Shown piece by piece: positions 26,087-34,340 of a DNA stretch of 35,285 bases (position 1 is the first letter of the stretch; every line of letters begins with the position of its first letter). The position numbers and the translations under genes are program-made. The notes beneath the pieces are model-generated. The model worked only from the letters and a program-made list of their open reading frames with translations. It did no database searches and had not been told where the DNA came from. Origin of the DNA: an uncultured Roseovarius sp. (GTDB taxonomy: Bacteria > Pseudomonadota > Alphaproteobacteria > Rhodobacterales > Rhodobacteraceae); NCBI RefSeq assembly GCF_913054395.1, contig NZ_CAJXIP010000025.1, positions 1-35,285 of the forward strand. Direction: 5' to 3'.

Positions 26087-27172
26087 ATGGTAGAACAACG
26101 AGAAATGATCGCGGCGGCCGATGACGGCATCTGGACCGACGCAGAGCCTCTGCTCTGCTGTTCGGTCGTTCCCGAAGCCTCCAATACAGCGACCTTCAGC
26201 TTCGTTGCGCCTTCGGGTGCCCAGTTCCGGTATGAGCCGGGACAGTTCCTGACGCTGGAACTTCCGGTTCCGGGCGGCACCGTGTGGAAAACCTACACGA
26301 TTTCGTCCTCGCCCTCGCGCCCCCTGACGATCTCTGTGACGGTCAAGGCTCAGGCGGGCAGTATCGGCACGCGCTGGATGCTCGACCATCTGACGCCGGG
26401 CATGCAGATCAAAGCGACAGGTCCGGCGGGCATCTTCAGCCTTCCCCGCAAGGAGCAGAAAAAATACCTGTTCATTTCGGCGGGCTCGGGCATCACGCCA
26501 TCGCTTGCGATGACCACCTATCTTTTCGACCGCGGCACCGGCGTGGACGTGACCTTTGTCCACTGTGCCCAACGGCCGCAGGACATCATCGCGCGCCAGC
26601 GCCTTGAACAGATGGCATCGCGGGTTCCGTCGATCCGGCTGTTCTTCATCGTCGAGGAAGATGACCCCTATCGCGTCTGGACCGGCCTGCGCGGGCGCCT
26701 GAACCAGCTTATGATCGGCCTGATCGCGGGCGATTACATGGAACGCGAAGTCTACTGTTGTGGCCCTGAACCGTTCATGGATGCGGTCCGCGAGATGCTT
26801 ATCGCACTCGGCTATGACATGGACCACTACCATCAGGAAAGCTTTGTTGCGCCGGTCAAGCGCGAGGAACAGCTTCCCGAGCATGACGATATCATACCGG
26901 ACGAGGAAACCTCTGCGACCGTCGCATTCTCGCGCTCTGACGTTTCGGCAGAGTGCAAGGAAACCGATACCGTTCTCGCCGTCGCGCGCAATGCCGGGAT
27001 CGTCATACCGTCGGGTTGTACCTTCGGCGTCTGCGGCACCTGCAAGGTCAAGAAGACGGCAGGCGACGTCCATATGGTGCACAACGGCGGCATCTCGGAA
27101 GATGACATCGAAGCGGGGTATATCCTGGCCTGCTGCTCCAAGCCGATCGGATCGGTGGAAATCGACGCCTGA
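26087..27172 (+). CDS. gbcB: ferredoxin-type reductase partner of the Rieske oxygenase
   Basis: This 361-residue electron-transfer protein begins at ATG 26087, four bases after the oxygenase stop. The longer frame from 25991 overlaps the oxygenase and is rejected. The FAD domain shows 'WKTYTISSSPSRP', the NAD domain 'LFISAGSGITPSLAMTTYL' and 'VYCCGPEPFMDAVREML'. A C-terminal plant-type [2Fe-2S] domain has Cys311, Cys316, Cys319 and Cys349. This domain order (FAD, NAD, ferredoxin) is that of GbcB-type reductases, which pass electrons from NAD(P)H to the Rieske centre. Tight spacing indicates a two-gene operon. Confidence 0.88.
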   Translation: MVEQREMIAAADDGIWTDAEPLLCCSVVPEASNTATFSFVAPSGAQFRYEPGQFLTLELPVPGGTVWKTYTISSSPSRPLTISVTVKAQAGSIGTRWMLDHLTPGMQIKATGPAGIFSLPRKEQKKYLFISAGSGITPSLAMTTYLFDRGTGVDVTFVHCAQRPQDIIARQRLEQMASRVPSIRLFFIVEEDDPYRVWTGLRGRLNQLMIGLIAGDYMEREVYCCGPEPFMDAVREMLIALGYDMDHYHQESFVAPVKREEQLPEHDDIIPDEETSATVAFSRSDVSAECKETDTVLAVARNAGIVIPSGCTFGVCGTCKVKKTAGDVHMVHNGGISEDDIEAGYILACCSKPIGSVEIDA

Positions 27173-27228
27173 TCCACGTTGTTTCCTGCACCACCCGCTT
27201 CGCAATTCTGCGGGCGCAACAATTCCTT

Positions 27229-27253
27229 CAGGGCCATGATTGCCATGGCCCTG
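27229..27253 (+). terminator. hairpin after gbcAB
   Basis: There is a perfect 9-bp stem, CAGGGCCAT (27229-27237) with ATGGCCCTG (27245-27253), and a seven-base loop, 57 bp past the reductase stop. No clear T-run follows, so it may act as a terminator or 3'-stabilising structure. Confidence 0.5.
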
Positions 27254-27716
27254 ATACGTGACCTCTTGGTCGTTGAGGTATGCGGGTCAAAAGCGGCGAT
27301 GCTTGCAAGCGCAGTTGCTTAGGTCTTTAGAGGACCCGAAGACATTACGGCACCAGCTACCATTCCAAATCCCGCTAATCCGGCAGAGAACGCCGAGAGG
27401 TTGGACGAGGGCAACGGTCGAATTCCCAACGACATTGGCGGTACGAGCGCAGCCGTGTTGGATGGTGTCTTGTGCGGCTTTGGCGATGAGTTTCTGGCGG
27501 CGCTCTCTGCGACTCTCGACCTACAACCGGATGGTCACAGCGATGCGAATTTCGTTCAGTTTGATAGACCTATCAGAGACCGGTTTGACACTGCGCTCAC
27601 CGCAATACGTGAGGAGCAGGCAAGATTTGCAATCGCAACTCCAGGCAAGACGGCAGTGACGGAAATCGCAGGCTTGATCATCGCCCCTGGCAAGGGCACT
27701 TCCTGACTTAAAGTAA
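27254..27716. other. 463-bp stretch without a supported gene
   Basis: This lies between the hairpin after gbcAB and the tRNA-Phe scar. A frame at 27401-27706 (+, 101 codons) is open, but it has no recognisable domain and no clear ribosome-binding site. On the minus strand a broken frame holds a hydrophobic stretch ('FSAGLAGFGMVAGAV') that might be a gene remnant. I would not annotate either as a gene. Confidence 0.4.
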
Positions 27717-27770
27717 TGGTGCCCGGGGGCGGAATCGAACCACCGACACGAGGATTTTCAATCCACTGCT
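27717..27770 (-). repeat. truncated tRNA-Phe(GAA) 3' fragment, probable attachment-site scar
   Basis: Reading the minus strand, the 3' part of a tRNA-Phe is present. It runs through the anticodon arm with TTGAAAATCC (anticodon GAA), the variable loop, T-arm GGTTCGATTCC, the acceptor arm CCCGGGCA and an encoded CCA at 27717-27719. At 27771 similarity to tRNA stops abruptly and the D-arm and 5' acceptor half are missing. Such 54-bp 3' fragments are left at the far end of elements that integrate into tRNA 3' ends. The orientation puts the element to the right of 27771, with the intact tRNA-Phe beyond the window. Confidence 0.8.
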
Positions 27771-28067
27771 ATTCTCGACAAAGCAAGTGCTTATGGGATT
27801 ATGGAACGTCAAACCCCTGACGCCAGATCAAATACTTACGTGGAATTTGTCAAACCGGTTTGTGCCAATTTAGCCAAAGAAATAGAGCTGCGGATGGACA
27901 AGCGCTATAGAGGGCGCGGATATCATCACGCGTTTGGTACACGACTATCTTTGCCTTAAGCATAGGAGTGGCAGCGCTGAAAAACTTTGGAATGCTTATT
28001 CAGGAACTTGACTGGAGGGCGGCATTAAGATGGAGATTTGGCTTTTGACAGCAGAGGAACCACCAAA

Positions 28068-28083
28068 TGTCTGACGTCAGACA
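28068..28083. promoter_or_regulatory. perfect 16-bp palindrome
   Basis: TGTCTGACGTCAGACA is identical to its own reverse complement. Its length and dyad symmetry suit a dimeric repressor operator (a GntR-type site would look similar), but there is no start codon of a supported gene within 300 bp downstream. Confidence 0.45.
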
Positions 28084-28178
28084 ACCAAAAACAAGCCGCA
28101 TAATCAATCACACAAATGAACCGGAGCCTCCAAAGCTCAAGCCGCTCTGATGTTCCATTTTATATGACGACGGACATC

Positions 28179-28257
28179 TCTGCGCATAGTTGCCGCTCAA
28201 CCGGCTGAACCCGCTCGGCGTTCCTGATGGAAACTATCAGATGACTGCAGTCAGCCC
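28179..28257. repeat. 79-bp diverged direct repeat, copy A
   Basis: This aligns without gaps to 32306-32384 in the same orientation, with 65 of 79 positions identical by hand count. Shared blocks include TTGCCGCTCAACC-like, CTCGGCGTTCCTGA-like and ATCAGATGAC. It is not part of a supported gene here. Together with copy B it brackets the LysR/dehydrogenase pair. Confidence 0.7.
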
Positions 28258-28499
28258 AGAGCGGACCCATGTCCTGTGCCCCCCGCCGAGGGAGCACATG
28301 CAGATCGGGCGGATTCTGGCCATTCTCTGCAAATGCGAGCTAACATCGCAACGATTTCGGAAGCCGACATCCAAACGCCCCCCAGCTGAACTGGAGGTTG
28401 TCCTGCAGCAAGGCAGTTTAGCTCGAGGCAAGACGTTCATTTTGTGCAGGTGTGCAAAAGTCCGCAATGAGATGTTCTATGTACAGTTCAGTGGCTGTT

Positions 28500-29441
28500 T
28501 CAACCCAGGTATTTTCGTGCATCGGGAACAATCAGACCCGCGCCTACTGGACCTTCGAAATAGGCGACACAGGTATCGACGAACAATTGAACCAGTCTTC
28601 GTCTTGGCCCCGGTGCGAACCCGAGCGAGAGAGTGACGCCGCTTGTGCTGTTGGCGATCGGAAGGCAGCGTATCTCTTGCCCGGCATAGCTTTGAACGTC
28701 GCGGGGCTTCATGTTCAACAAGGATATTCCCATCCTTGATGCCACAAGGGACCGAACCATTTCGGTTGAATTGGTGGTTGCGACGATGCGCAGGTCTGTG
28801 CCTCCTTGTTCAAGGAGCTCCAGATAATACCCACGCGCGGCGGGACGGTCTAAAAAGATTAGCGGCTCGGCCACGATTTGAGAGACCGTCACGGCATCGC
28901 AATGCGCAAAGGCATGGTCCGCCGGACATAAACAATAGGTGGATGCAAAAATAAGCGACCGCGTTTCAATTTGTGGGTTTGGCAATTCTTCGACAAAGAG
29001 GATCACGTCGAACTGACCGTCCAGCAATCCCTTCTGAACAGAGTCGTTGTCGCCTTCGGAAAAGGTAAAGGCCACATCTGGGTGTGCGCCTGAAATATCT
29101 GCCGCAAGGCCTGGCAAGAAAGCCGGAGCAATTGGCGCATTGTAGCCGATCGCCAGATTGCCGGAGAAACTCGACTTCAGATCAGATACACCCGACAGTA
29201 ACGTGTCATAGCGGTCCAGCAGATCATCGATGCCTCGCGCCACATCCCGGCCTGCCAGTGTCGGGAATATCCCCTTCGCCCGTGCTCGCGTGACCAGCGT
29301 CATGCCAAACGCCGCCTCCGCCTGATCCAGTGCTGCGGCAATTGCTGATGGCGTCACATGCATGGCGTCTGCGGCGGCCGTTATGCTGCCACGCTGCAAA
29401 GCCGCTTGGAGGTATCGCATCGCGCGAAGAGACAGAGTCAT
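28500..29441 (-). CDS. LysR-family transcriptional regulator
   Basis: This 313-residue regulator has an N-terminal winged HTH at residues about 1-60 ('LQAALQRGSITAAADAMHVTPSAI' and 'LDQAEAAFGMTLVTR'). A periplasmic-binding-like effector domain covers about 92-300 ('NLAIGYNAPIAPAFLPGL', 'FDVILFVEELP', 'VRSLVASRMGISLLN'). It starts at ATG 29441, behind AAGG. It is divergent from the flavoprotein gene across 102 bp with a palindrome between them, the standard layout for a LysR regulator that controls its neighbour. The inducer is probably the substrate or product of that enzyme. It lies to the right of the tRNA scar, inside the presumed element. Confidence 0.9.
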   Translation of the reverse strand: MTLSLRAMRYLQAALQRGSITAAADAMHVTPSAIAAALDQAEAAFGMTLVTRARAKGIFPTLAGRDVARGIDDLLDRYDTLLSGVSDLKSSFSGNLAIGYNAPIAPAFLPGLAADISGAHPDVAFTFSEGDNDSVQKGLLDGQFDVILFVEELPNPQIETRSLIFASTYCLCPADHAFAHCDAVTVSQIVAEPLIFLDRPAARGYYLELLEQGGTDLRIVATTNSTEMVRSLVASRMGISLLNMKPRDVQSYAGQEIRCLPIANSTSGVTLSLGFAPGPRRRLVQLFVDTCVAYFEGPVGAGLIVPDARKYLG

Positions 29442-29460
29442 ACCATAACCTTAGATTTTC

Positions 29461-29475
29461 TGAGGTAATACCTCA
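29461..29475. promoter_or_regulatory. palindromic probable LysR operator
   Basis: TGAGGT-AAT-ACCTCA is a perfect inverted repeat with a three-base centre, located 19 bp upstream of the LysR start and 69 bp before the flavoprotein start. Dyad symmetry and position fit a LysR recognition site controlling both divergent genes. Confidence 0.6.
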
Positions 29476-29543
29476 CATAAAAACATTTTTCAAAGGAACG
29501 TTTTTTTGCGAACCTTTGCTGAGCCGAAAAAGTGGAGCGTGAG

Positions 29544-31979
29544 ATGAAATCCAGAACGAAAGTTGTCGTCATCGGCGGCGGCATCGCGGGCTGCTCGACC
29601 CTGTATCACCTGACGCAAGAGGGATGGTCCGATGTCGTCTTGGTCGAGCGGGATGAGTTGACCTCCGGCACCACATGGCATTCGGCCGCTCAAGTCACGA
29701 ATTTCGGCATGACCCAGACGATGGTGGGCCTAAAATCCCACTCCATCGCCCTCTATAAGAAGTTGCGGGACGATCCCGAATACCCGGTGGGCTATCACCA
29801 TGGGGATGGCGGCATCCGGCTGGCCAACACCGAGGCGCAGATGCAGGGCTATCGCCACTTCGCATCAATGGCGCGAGGTATGGGCGTGGAATATGAGGTC
29901 ATCGACGCAGAAGAATGCGCGCGCCGTCACCCGTTGATTTCGACCAAGAACCTGCTTGGCGGGCTCTGGGATGGCGAAGACGGCGATATTGATCCCGCTC
30001 AGCTTTGCCAGGCACTTGCCTTTCATGCGCGCAAGGCCGGGGCAGAGGTCTATCGCAACACCCCCGTGACCGGCCTGACCCAGCACAAGGACGATACGTG
30101 GACCGTTCACACCCAACACGGTGAAATAGACTGCGATGTTGTCGTAAATGCGGGCGGCTATCGCGTCAACGAGGTGGCGGCGATGATGGGCGTCCAGCAT
30201 CCGGTCGCATCCATGGAGCACCAGTATTTCATCACCGACGACATCCCCGCCATCGCCCAAGCTGGGCATCGGATGCCGCTGCTGCGGTGCCCGATCTCAG
30301 ACTACTATTCCCGTCAGGAAAAAGGTGGCCTGCTTGTCGGATTTTACGAACAGGATTGCAAGACCTGGGGCATGGACGGAATCAGCCCGAGCTTTTCCAA
30401 CGACCTATGCCCTGATGATTTGGATCGCGTGATGGATGTTCTTGAAGGTGCGTTCGAGCGGATGCCCGTGTTGGCCGAGGTCGGCATCAAGCGCATCGTG
30501 AACGGCCCGATCACCTACACAATTGATGGCGCGCCGTTGGTTGGCCCTATCCCCGGCAAGCGCAACGGCTATTGCATTATCGGCCTGCGCGCGGGGCTGG
30601 GCGAAGGTGGCGGGCACGGTTGGCTTCTTGCGCAGCAGATCGTCCATGGCGAGGCGTGCTATGACACCTGGGTTATCGACCCGCGCCGGTTCACCGGACA
30701 TGCGACCGTGGAACTGACCGCGCGCAAGGCGATCGAAGACTATCAGAACGAATTCAGGTTCCATTTCCCGCATGAGCATCGCCCCGCCGGACGAAACGCT
30801 AAGACGACCCCTTTGACGCCTGTCTTGGCGGCCGAAGGCGCGGAATTCACGGTCGTCAACGGGTGGGAGCGTGTGGACTACATCAAGCCATCGCCGGATT
30901 TCCACCCGTCGTTGAGCTTCAACTTTGACGAGGCATTCCATGTGGTCGCGGCCGAAGTGCAGAACGTCGCCACCAACGTGGGCCTGACCGAAGTCAACGG
31001 GTTCAATCGGATTGAGATCACCGGCGCCGACCGTCATGCGTTTCTCGACCGGATGATCTGTGGCACCGTGACAGCGCGCGCGGGCCGTGTCGGCCTCGGC
31101 TATCTCTTGAACCACCAAGGCTGCATCAAGTCCGAGGCAACGATTGCCAACCTGCCCGCCTCGGATCGAGGGCCTGAACGGGTCTGGTATGGGTCGGCGG
31201 CAGCCTCGGAATACCACGACATGGATTGGCTGACGATGCATCTCGAACCGGGTGAAGACGTCCAGTTGCGCAGCCTGACAAACGATCAAACGATCCTCGT
31301 TCTGGCCGGGCCAAAGGCACGCGCGGTCCTTTCAGACTGCGCCAGAGGCGATTGGACAGCTGAGGCCTTCTCATGGTTGTCCGTGAGAGAATGCTGTATA
31401 GGCTTCGCTCCAGCCACCGTCATGGGCATCAGCTTTTCCGGTGAACTGGCGTATGAAATCCATGTGCCGAATGCTTCTCTCTACGCAGCCTATCTTGTTT
31501 TGCGCGAAGCAGGCGAGGCGCATGGGCTCAAACTTTTTGGCGCGCGGGCGGTCGACTCCATGCGCATGGAAAAAGGGTTTCTGCATTGGAAAGCCGACCT
31601 AATAACGGAATTTGACCCGTTCGAAACGGGACTCTCCAGATTCGTAAAGTTGGACAAGGGCGAGTTCACCGGAAGGACTGCACTACTGAAACGTCAAGAG
31701 ATCGGGCCGGGTCGCAAGCTGGCGACGCTCAGGATCGAAGCGCAACACGCGCCGGTACATCCGGGTGCATCCTTGATGCGCGGGGATGACGTCGTCGGCA
31801 CGATCACATCCGGAGACTACGGGCATCGCGTTGGCATGAACCTCGGCTACGCCTTCATTGCGCCCGAATTGGCCAGAACCGGGGCCGCGATGGAACTGGA
31901 TCTGTGTGGTGAACGCGTTGGTGCAAAGGTCATCGAACCATCACCGTACGATCCAGATTTTGAACGGATGCGAAGCTGA
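29544..31979 (+). CDS. dimethylglycine/sarcosine dehydrogenase-like flavoprotein with GcvT domain
   Basis: This 811-residue two-part enzyme starts at ATG 29544, six bases after GGAG. An earlier in-frame GTG at 29532 is less well placed. The N-terminal DAO-type FAD domain shows 'VVVIGGGIAG' (7-16) and 'TTWHSAA', with His46 in the place where mammalian dimethylglycine dehydrogenase links FAD covalently. The second half, from about residue 450, is the GcvT/folate-binding fold ('NRIEITGADRHAFLDRM', 'GELAYEIHVP', 'MRMEKGFLHWKADL'). Such enzymes oxidise an N-methyl group and hand the one-carbon unit to tetrahydrofolate. Dimethylglycine is a reasonable substrate given GbcAB nearby, but sarcosine or another methylamine is possible. 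It is driven by the divergent LysR gene. Confidence 0.87.
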   Translation: MKSRTKVVVIGGGIAGCSTLYHLTQEGWSDVVLVERDELTSGTTWHSAAQVTNFGMTQTMVGLKSHSIALYKKLRDDPEYPVGYHHGDGGIRLANTEAQMQGYRHFASMARGMGVEYEVIDAEECARRHPLISTKNLLGGLWDGEDGDIDPAQLCQALAFHARKAGAEVYRNTPVTGLTQHKDDTWTVHTQHGEIDCDVVVNAGGYRVNEVAAMMGVQHPVASMEHQYFITDDIPAIAQAGHRMPLLRCPISDYYSRQEKGGLLVGFYEQDCKTWGMDGISPSFSNDLCPDDLDRVMDVLEGAFERMPVLAEVGIKRIVNGPITYTIDGAPLVGPIPGKRNGYCIIGLRAGLGEGGGHGWLLAQQIVHGEACYDTWVIDPRRFTGHATVELTARKAIEDYQNEFRFHFPHEHRPAGRNAKTTPLTPVLAAEGAEFTVVNGWERVDYIKPSPDFHPSLSFNFDEAFHVVAAEVQNVATNVGLTEVNGFNRIEITGADRHAFLDRMICGTVTARAGRVGLGYLLNHQGCIKSEATIANLPASDRGPERVWYGSAAASEYHDMDWLTMHLEPGEDVQLRSLTNDQTILVLAGPKARAVLSDCARGDWTAEAFSWLSVRECCIGFAPATVMGISFSGELAYEIHVPNASLYAAYLVLREAGEAHGLKLFGARAVDSMRMEKGFLHWKADLITEFDPFETGLSRFVKLDKGEFTGRTALLKRQEIGPGRKLATLRIEAQHAPVHPGASLMRGDDVVGTITSGDYGHRVGMNLGYAFIAPELARTGAAMELDLCGERVGAKVIEPSPYDPDFERMRS

Positions 31980-32377
31980 AAAAACGCCATTGAAGAAGTC
32001 TTCCGCCGAGTGTCCCCGGCTGCGTGGAATTTAGCAGAACAGCGATGTACATAGAGCCAGGAATGGCGACTGCACCTGAGCAATTCTCGCGAGGAGGATT
32101 TTACCCAAACGGTCACCGGAAATCTTCGGCGAAAGAACGCTTCTTCCAGCACAGCCTTAGTCAGATCGGCAAAAATGCTGCGCGATGAAGGAATGGCCGT
32201 TCTGGTGATGCTGCCGCGCGGCATATGACACATCGGCCAGCGGCGGCTTTGGGCCGGTCACGACTTGAAGGCGGACGCCTGCCTCCTGCTTTGCAAAGCT
32301 CGCTATCTGCGCTTAGCTGCCGCTCAACCCTATCGAACCGGTCGGCGTTCCTGACGGAAATGATCAGATGACGGGAG
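31980..32377. other. 398-bp intergenic region holding repeat copy B
   Basis: This lies between the convergent dehydrogenase and cyclase genes. A minus-strand open frame (32161-32652) runs through it into the cyclase gene, but in a different frame from the cyclase and without a domain, so I do not call it. The right third contains the 79-bp repeat at 32306-32384, which just reaches the cyclase stop codon. Confidence 0.5.
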
Positions 32378-32384
32378 TCAGCCC
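32306..32384. repeat. 79-bp diverged direct repeat, copy B
   Basis: This is the partner of 28179-28257, with the same orientation and length and about 82% identity by hand. Its last seven bases overlap the 3' end of the adenylate cyclase gene. Confidence 0.7.
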
Positions 32385-34123
32385 TTTTTGATCCCTGCTG
32401 CTTGCAGGCCGTCGCGGTGATGTTGAAGGTCTGCGTCATCATTGTAGTGAAGCGTCGACAGATAGGTTTCGAGATCGAATTGCGGATCGATAGTGTAGAT
32501 CCGATTGACATGGCCCGAGGCTGCGGTCTTGTCGCCGAGCCAACCGTAAGAGGCGGCGAGGAACGCGTGGTGGATTTGATCGGTCGTCGAGAGGTGCATG
32601 AATGCCTCGATCGCTTCGGCGTATTTACGGGCGGTGAAATGGGCCTTGCCAAGGTGGCTCCAGAAGCGTTCCGGGTGATGCGGGTTCAGACGCATCGCCT
32701 TGCGGATCCACTCGATCCCTTCCTCCGGATTGCCGAGCCAGGTCAGAAGCTCGCCTTGCTGGACAACGACTAGGTCATAGTTCGGATTTAGTGCCAGCGC
32801 GCGTTCCTGGTGGTAACGAGCCTTGGTCAGGTCGTTGGCGGCGACACTACATGCCGCCATGATGCGGTGAACGTCAGCGTCGTTTTCGTCGAGAGCCAGC
32901 GCTTTTTTGAGCTCAGTCAATACCTCGTCAAATGTGGCATCCTTGTCCTCGCACCATCCATAGCCCCAGGTTTGTCCAAGAATACAACCGCGCCATGCAT
33001 GAGCATGGGCGTAGTCAGGGTCGAGCTCAATCGCCCTGTTGATCATCTCTTGCGCGCGATTATTGTCCTCGAGATTGCTGCGGTGATGGTAAACTTTTGC
33101 GGCCAATACGCATTCGTAAGCCGCCATGTTGGCCGGCGTTTTGCGCGCTAGAAGATCGTGCTGCGCCGCCTCGACCCGGCCCGGCAGCGTGGCGACGATG
33201 GCGGCGGTCACCTCGTCTTGGAGCTCGAAAATATCGTCCAGATTGCGATCATATTTCTCGGCCCAGATGTGGCTGTCGTTGGCGGTGTCAATTAGCTGGA
33301 CAGTGATCCTGATGCGATTCCCGGCCTTCCGAACGCTTCCTTCGACCAGATATTGCGCGCCGAGCGCCTTGGCGACTTCGGGGATATTCACGGCCTGATT
33401 TTTGTAGACGAAGCTGGAATTGCGCGAGATGACAAACAATTCATGGCGCCGCGACAGTTCGGTGAGGATGTCTTCGGTCAGCCCGTCGACGAAAAATTCC
33501 TGCTCCGGATCTCCGCTCATGTTTGTGAATGGAAGCACGGCGACGGTGGGTTTGACCATGGCACGGCCTTTGACCCGCTCGGCCGCACCGTTGGTTTCGG
33601 GCTGAGGTCCGTCCAGAACCGCGCGATAGACCCGGATTGGGCGGTTTATGTTCTTCAGTGATTTGTCGCCCAGATCCTCGAACGTCAGGTCGACCCGGTC
33701 GGCGACCTGATCGTAGACTGCCGCGGTAACGCAAAAGCCGCCAATTTCGGCAAGAGACTCGAGCCGTGCGGCGATGTTGACACCATCGCCAAAAATGTCT
33801 TCGTCCTGAAAGATAATATCGCCCAAGTTGATGCCGATGCGGAATTGGATGCGCCGCTCGTTGGGCACATCGGAATTGCGCCGCCGCATCCGCTCCTGAA
33901 TTTCGGCAGCGCATTTCACTGCGTCGGCTACGGACTGAAACTCGACCAACATACCGTCGCCGGTGGTCTTGATGATGTTGCCCTGGTTCTTGGCGATGGC
34001 GGGGTCGATCAACTCGATCCGGTGCGTACGCAGGCGTGCGAGCGTTCCCGCCTCGTCGATACCCATCAACCGGCTGTACCCAGCCATGTCAGCGGCCAGT
34101 ACCGCAGCTAGTCTGCGTTCCAT
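32378..34123 (-). CDS. class III adenylate/guanylate cyclase with TolB-like and TPR regions
   Basis: This is a 581-residue protein. ATG 34123 is chosen because AAAGGAAGAACTC precedes it. Another ATG at 34147 is possible. The cyclase domain (about 1-175) has metal-binding Asp12 in 'AADMAGYSRLMG', Asp56 in 'TTGDGMLVEF' and the transition-state pair Asn116/Arg120 in 'DGVNIAARLE', so it should be active. A middle region ('VAVLPFTNMSGDPEQEFFVDGLTEDILTEL' is its hallmark, continuing to 'DSHIWAEKYDR') is common in this group. TPR units follow from about 360 ('AQEMINRAIELDPDYAHAHAW', 'ERALALNPNYDLVVVQQGELL'). It makes cAMP (or cGMP) from NTP, and the TPRs may bind a control partner. It is soluble, with no membrane segment. 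Confidence 0.9.
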   Translation of the reverse strand: MERRLAAVLAADMAGYSRLMGIDEAGTLARLRTHRIELIDPAIAKNQGNIIKTTGDGMLVEFQSVADAVKCAAEIQERMRRRNSDVPNERRIQFRIGINLGDIIFQDEDIFGDGVNIAARLESLAEIGGFCVTAAVYDQVADRVDLTFEDLGDKSLKNINRPIRVYRAVLDGPQPETNGAAERVKGRAMVKPTVAVLPFTNMSGDPEQEFFVDGLTEDILTELSRRHELFVISRNSSFVYKNQAVNIPEVAKALGAQYLVEGSVRKAGNRIRITVQLIDTANDSHIWAEKYDRNLDDIFELQDEVTAAIVATLPGRVEAAQHDLLARKTPANMAAYECVLAAKVYHHRSNLEDNNRAQEMINRAIELDPDYAHAHAWRGCILGQTWGYGWCEDKDATFDEVLTELKKALALDENDADVHRIMAACSVAANDLTKARYHQERALALNPNYDLVVVQQGELLTWLGNPEEGIEWIRKAMRLNPHHPERFWSHLGKAHFTARKYAEAIEAFMHLSTTDQIHHAFLAASYGWLGDKTAASGHVNRIYTIDPQFDLETYLSTLHYNDDADLQHHRDGLQAAGIKKG

Positions 34124-34320
34124 GAGTTCTTCCTTTGTAGGAAACATGCTCTCTTTGTAAGAACTATACTCGCAGGTGCCCGCAAGTTCCATCTGGATAA
34201 CACAAGGAGCCTAAGGCTCTTGGCCAGTCAGCCCACTACCAATGGGCTCTTCGCATGAATTTTTCTGCACGGCAGAAATACCAAAGCTCCATTTGAAAAC
34301 GAGATACAACCGGAAATAGG

Positions 34321-34340
34321 GTAAGCGCCTCGGCGATCCC
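34321..34340. repeat. terminal inverted repeat end of the IS66 element
   Basis: The sequence GTAAGCGCCTCGG begins at 34321, directly next to the transposase stop at 34341. GTAAGCG is the typical outer end of IS66-family elements. The eight bases to the left (34313-34320) would be the expected target duplication, which can only be confirmed at the other end outside the window. Confidence 0.6.

Larger units (their letters stand above)
27771..28499. other. 729-bp gene-poor junction DNA with palindromes
   Basis: No gene is supported between the tRNA scar and the LysR gene. The segment is visibly AT-richer than the flanks. It contains a 12-bp palindrome CAAACCGGTTTG (27851-27862), GTCAAACC twice (near 27809 and 27848), a 16-bp palindrome at 28068-28083, and copy A of a 79-bp repeat at 28179-28257. 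Open frames here (for example 28190-28636 plus) have no domain and overlap LysR. No integrase remnant was recognisable. Confidence 0.5.

Noticed and set aside
27401..27706. 101-codon plus-strand frame after gbcAB
   Set aside because: It has no recognisable domain, no good start signal and no neighbours to support it. It is kept only as a note on the gene-free stretch.
28190..28636. 148-codon plus-strand frame overlapping the LysR gene
   Set aside because: It overlaps the 3' end of a clear LysR gene and includes the 79-bp repeat. The composition is not that of a protein.
32161..32652. 163-codon minus-strand frame across the cyclase 3' end
   Set aside because: It is out of frame with the cyclase and extends into repeat DNA, and such frames arise from the repeat itself.
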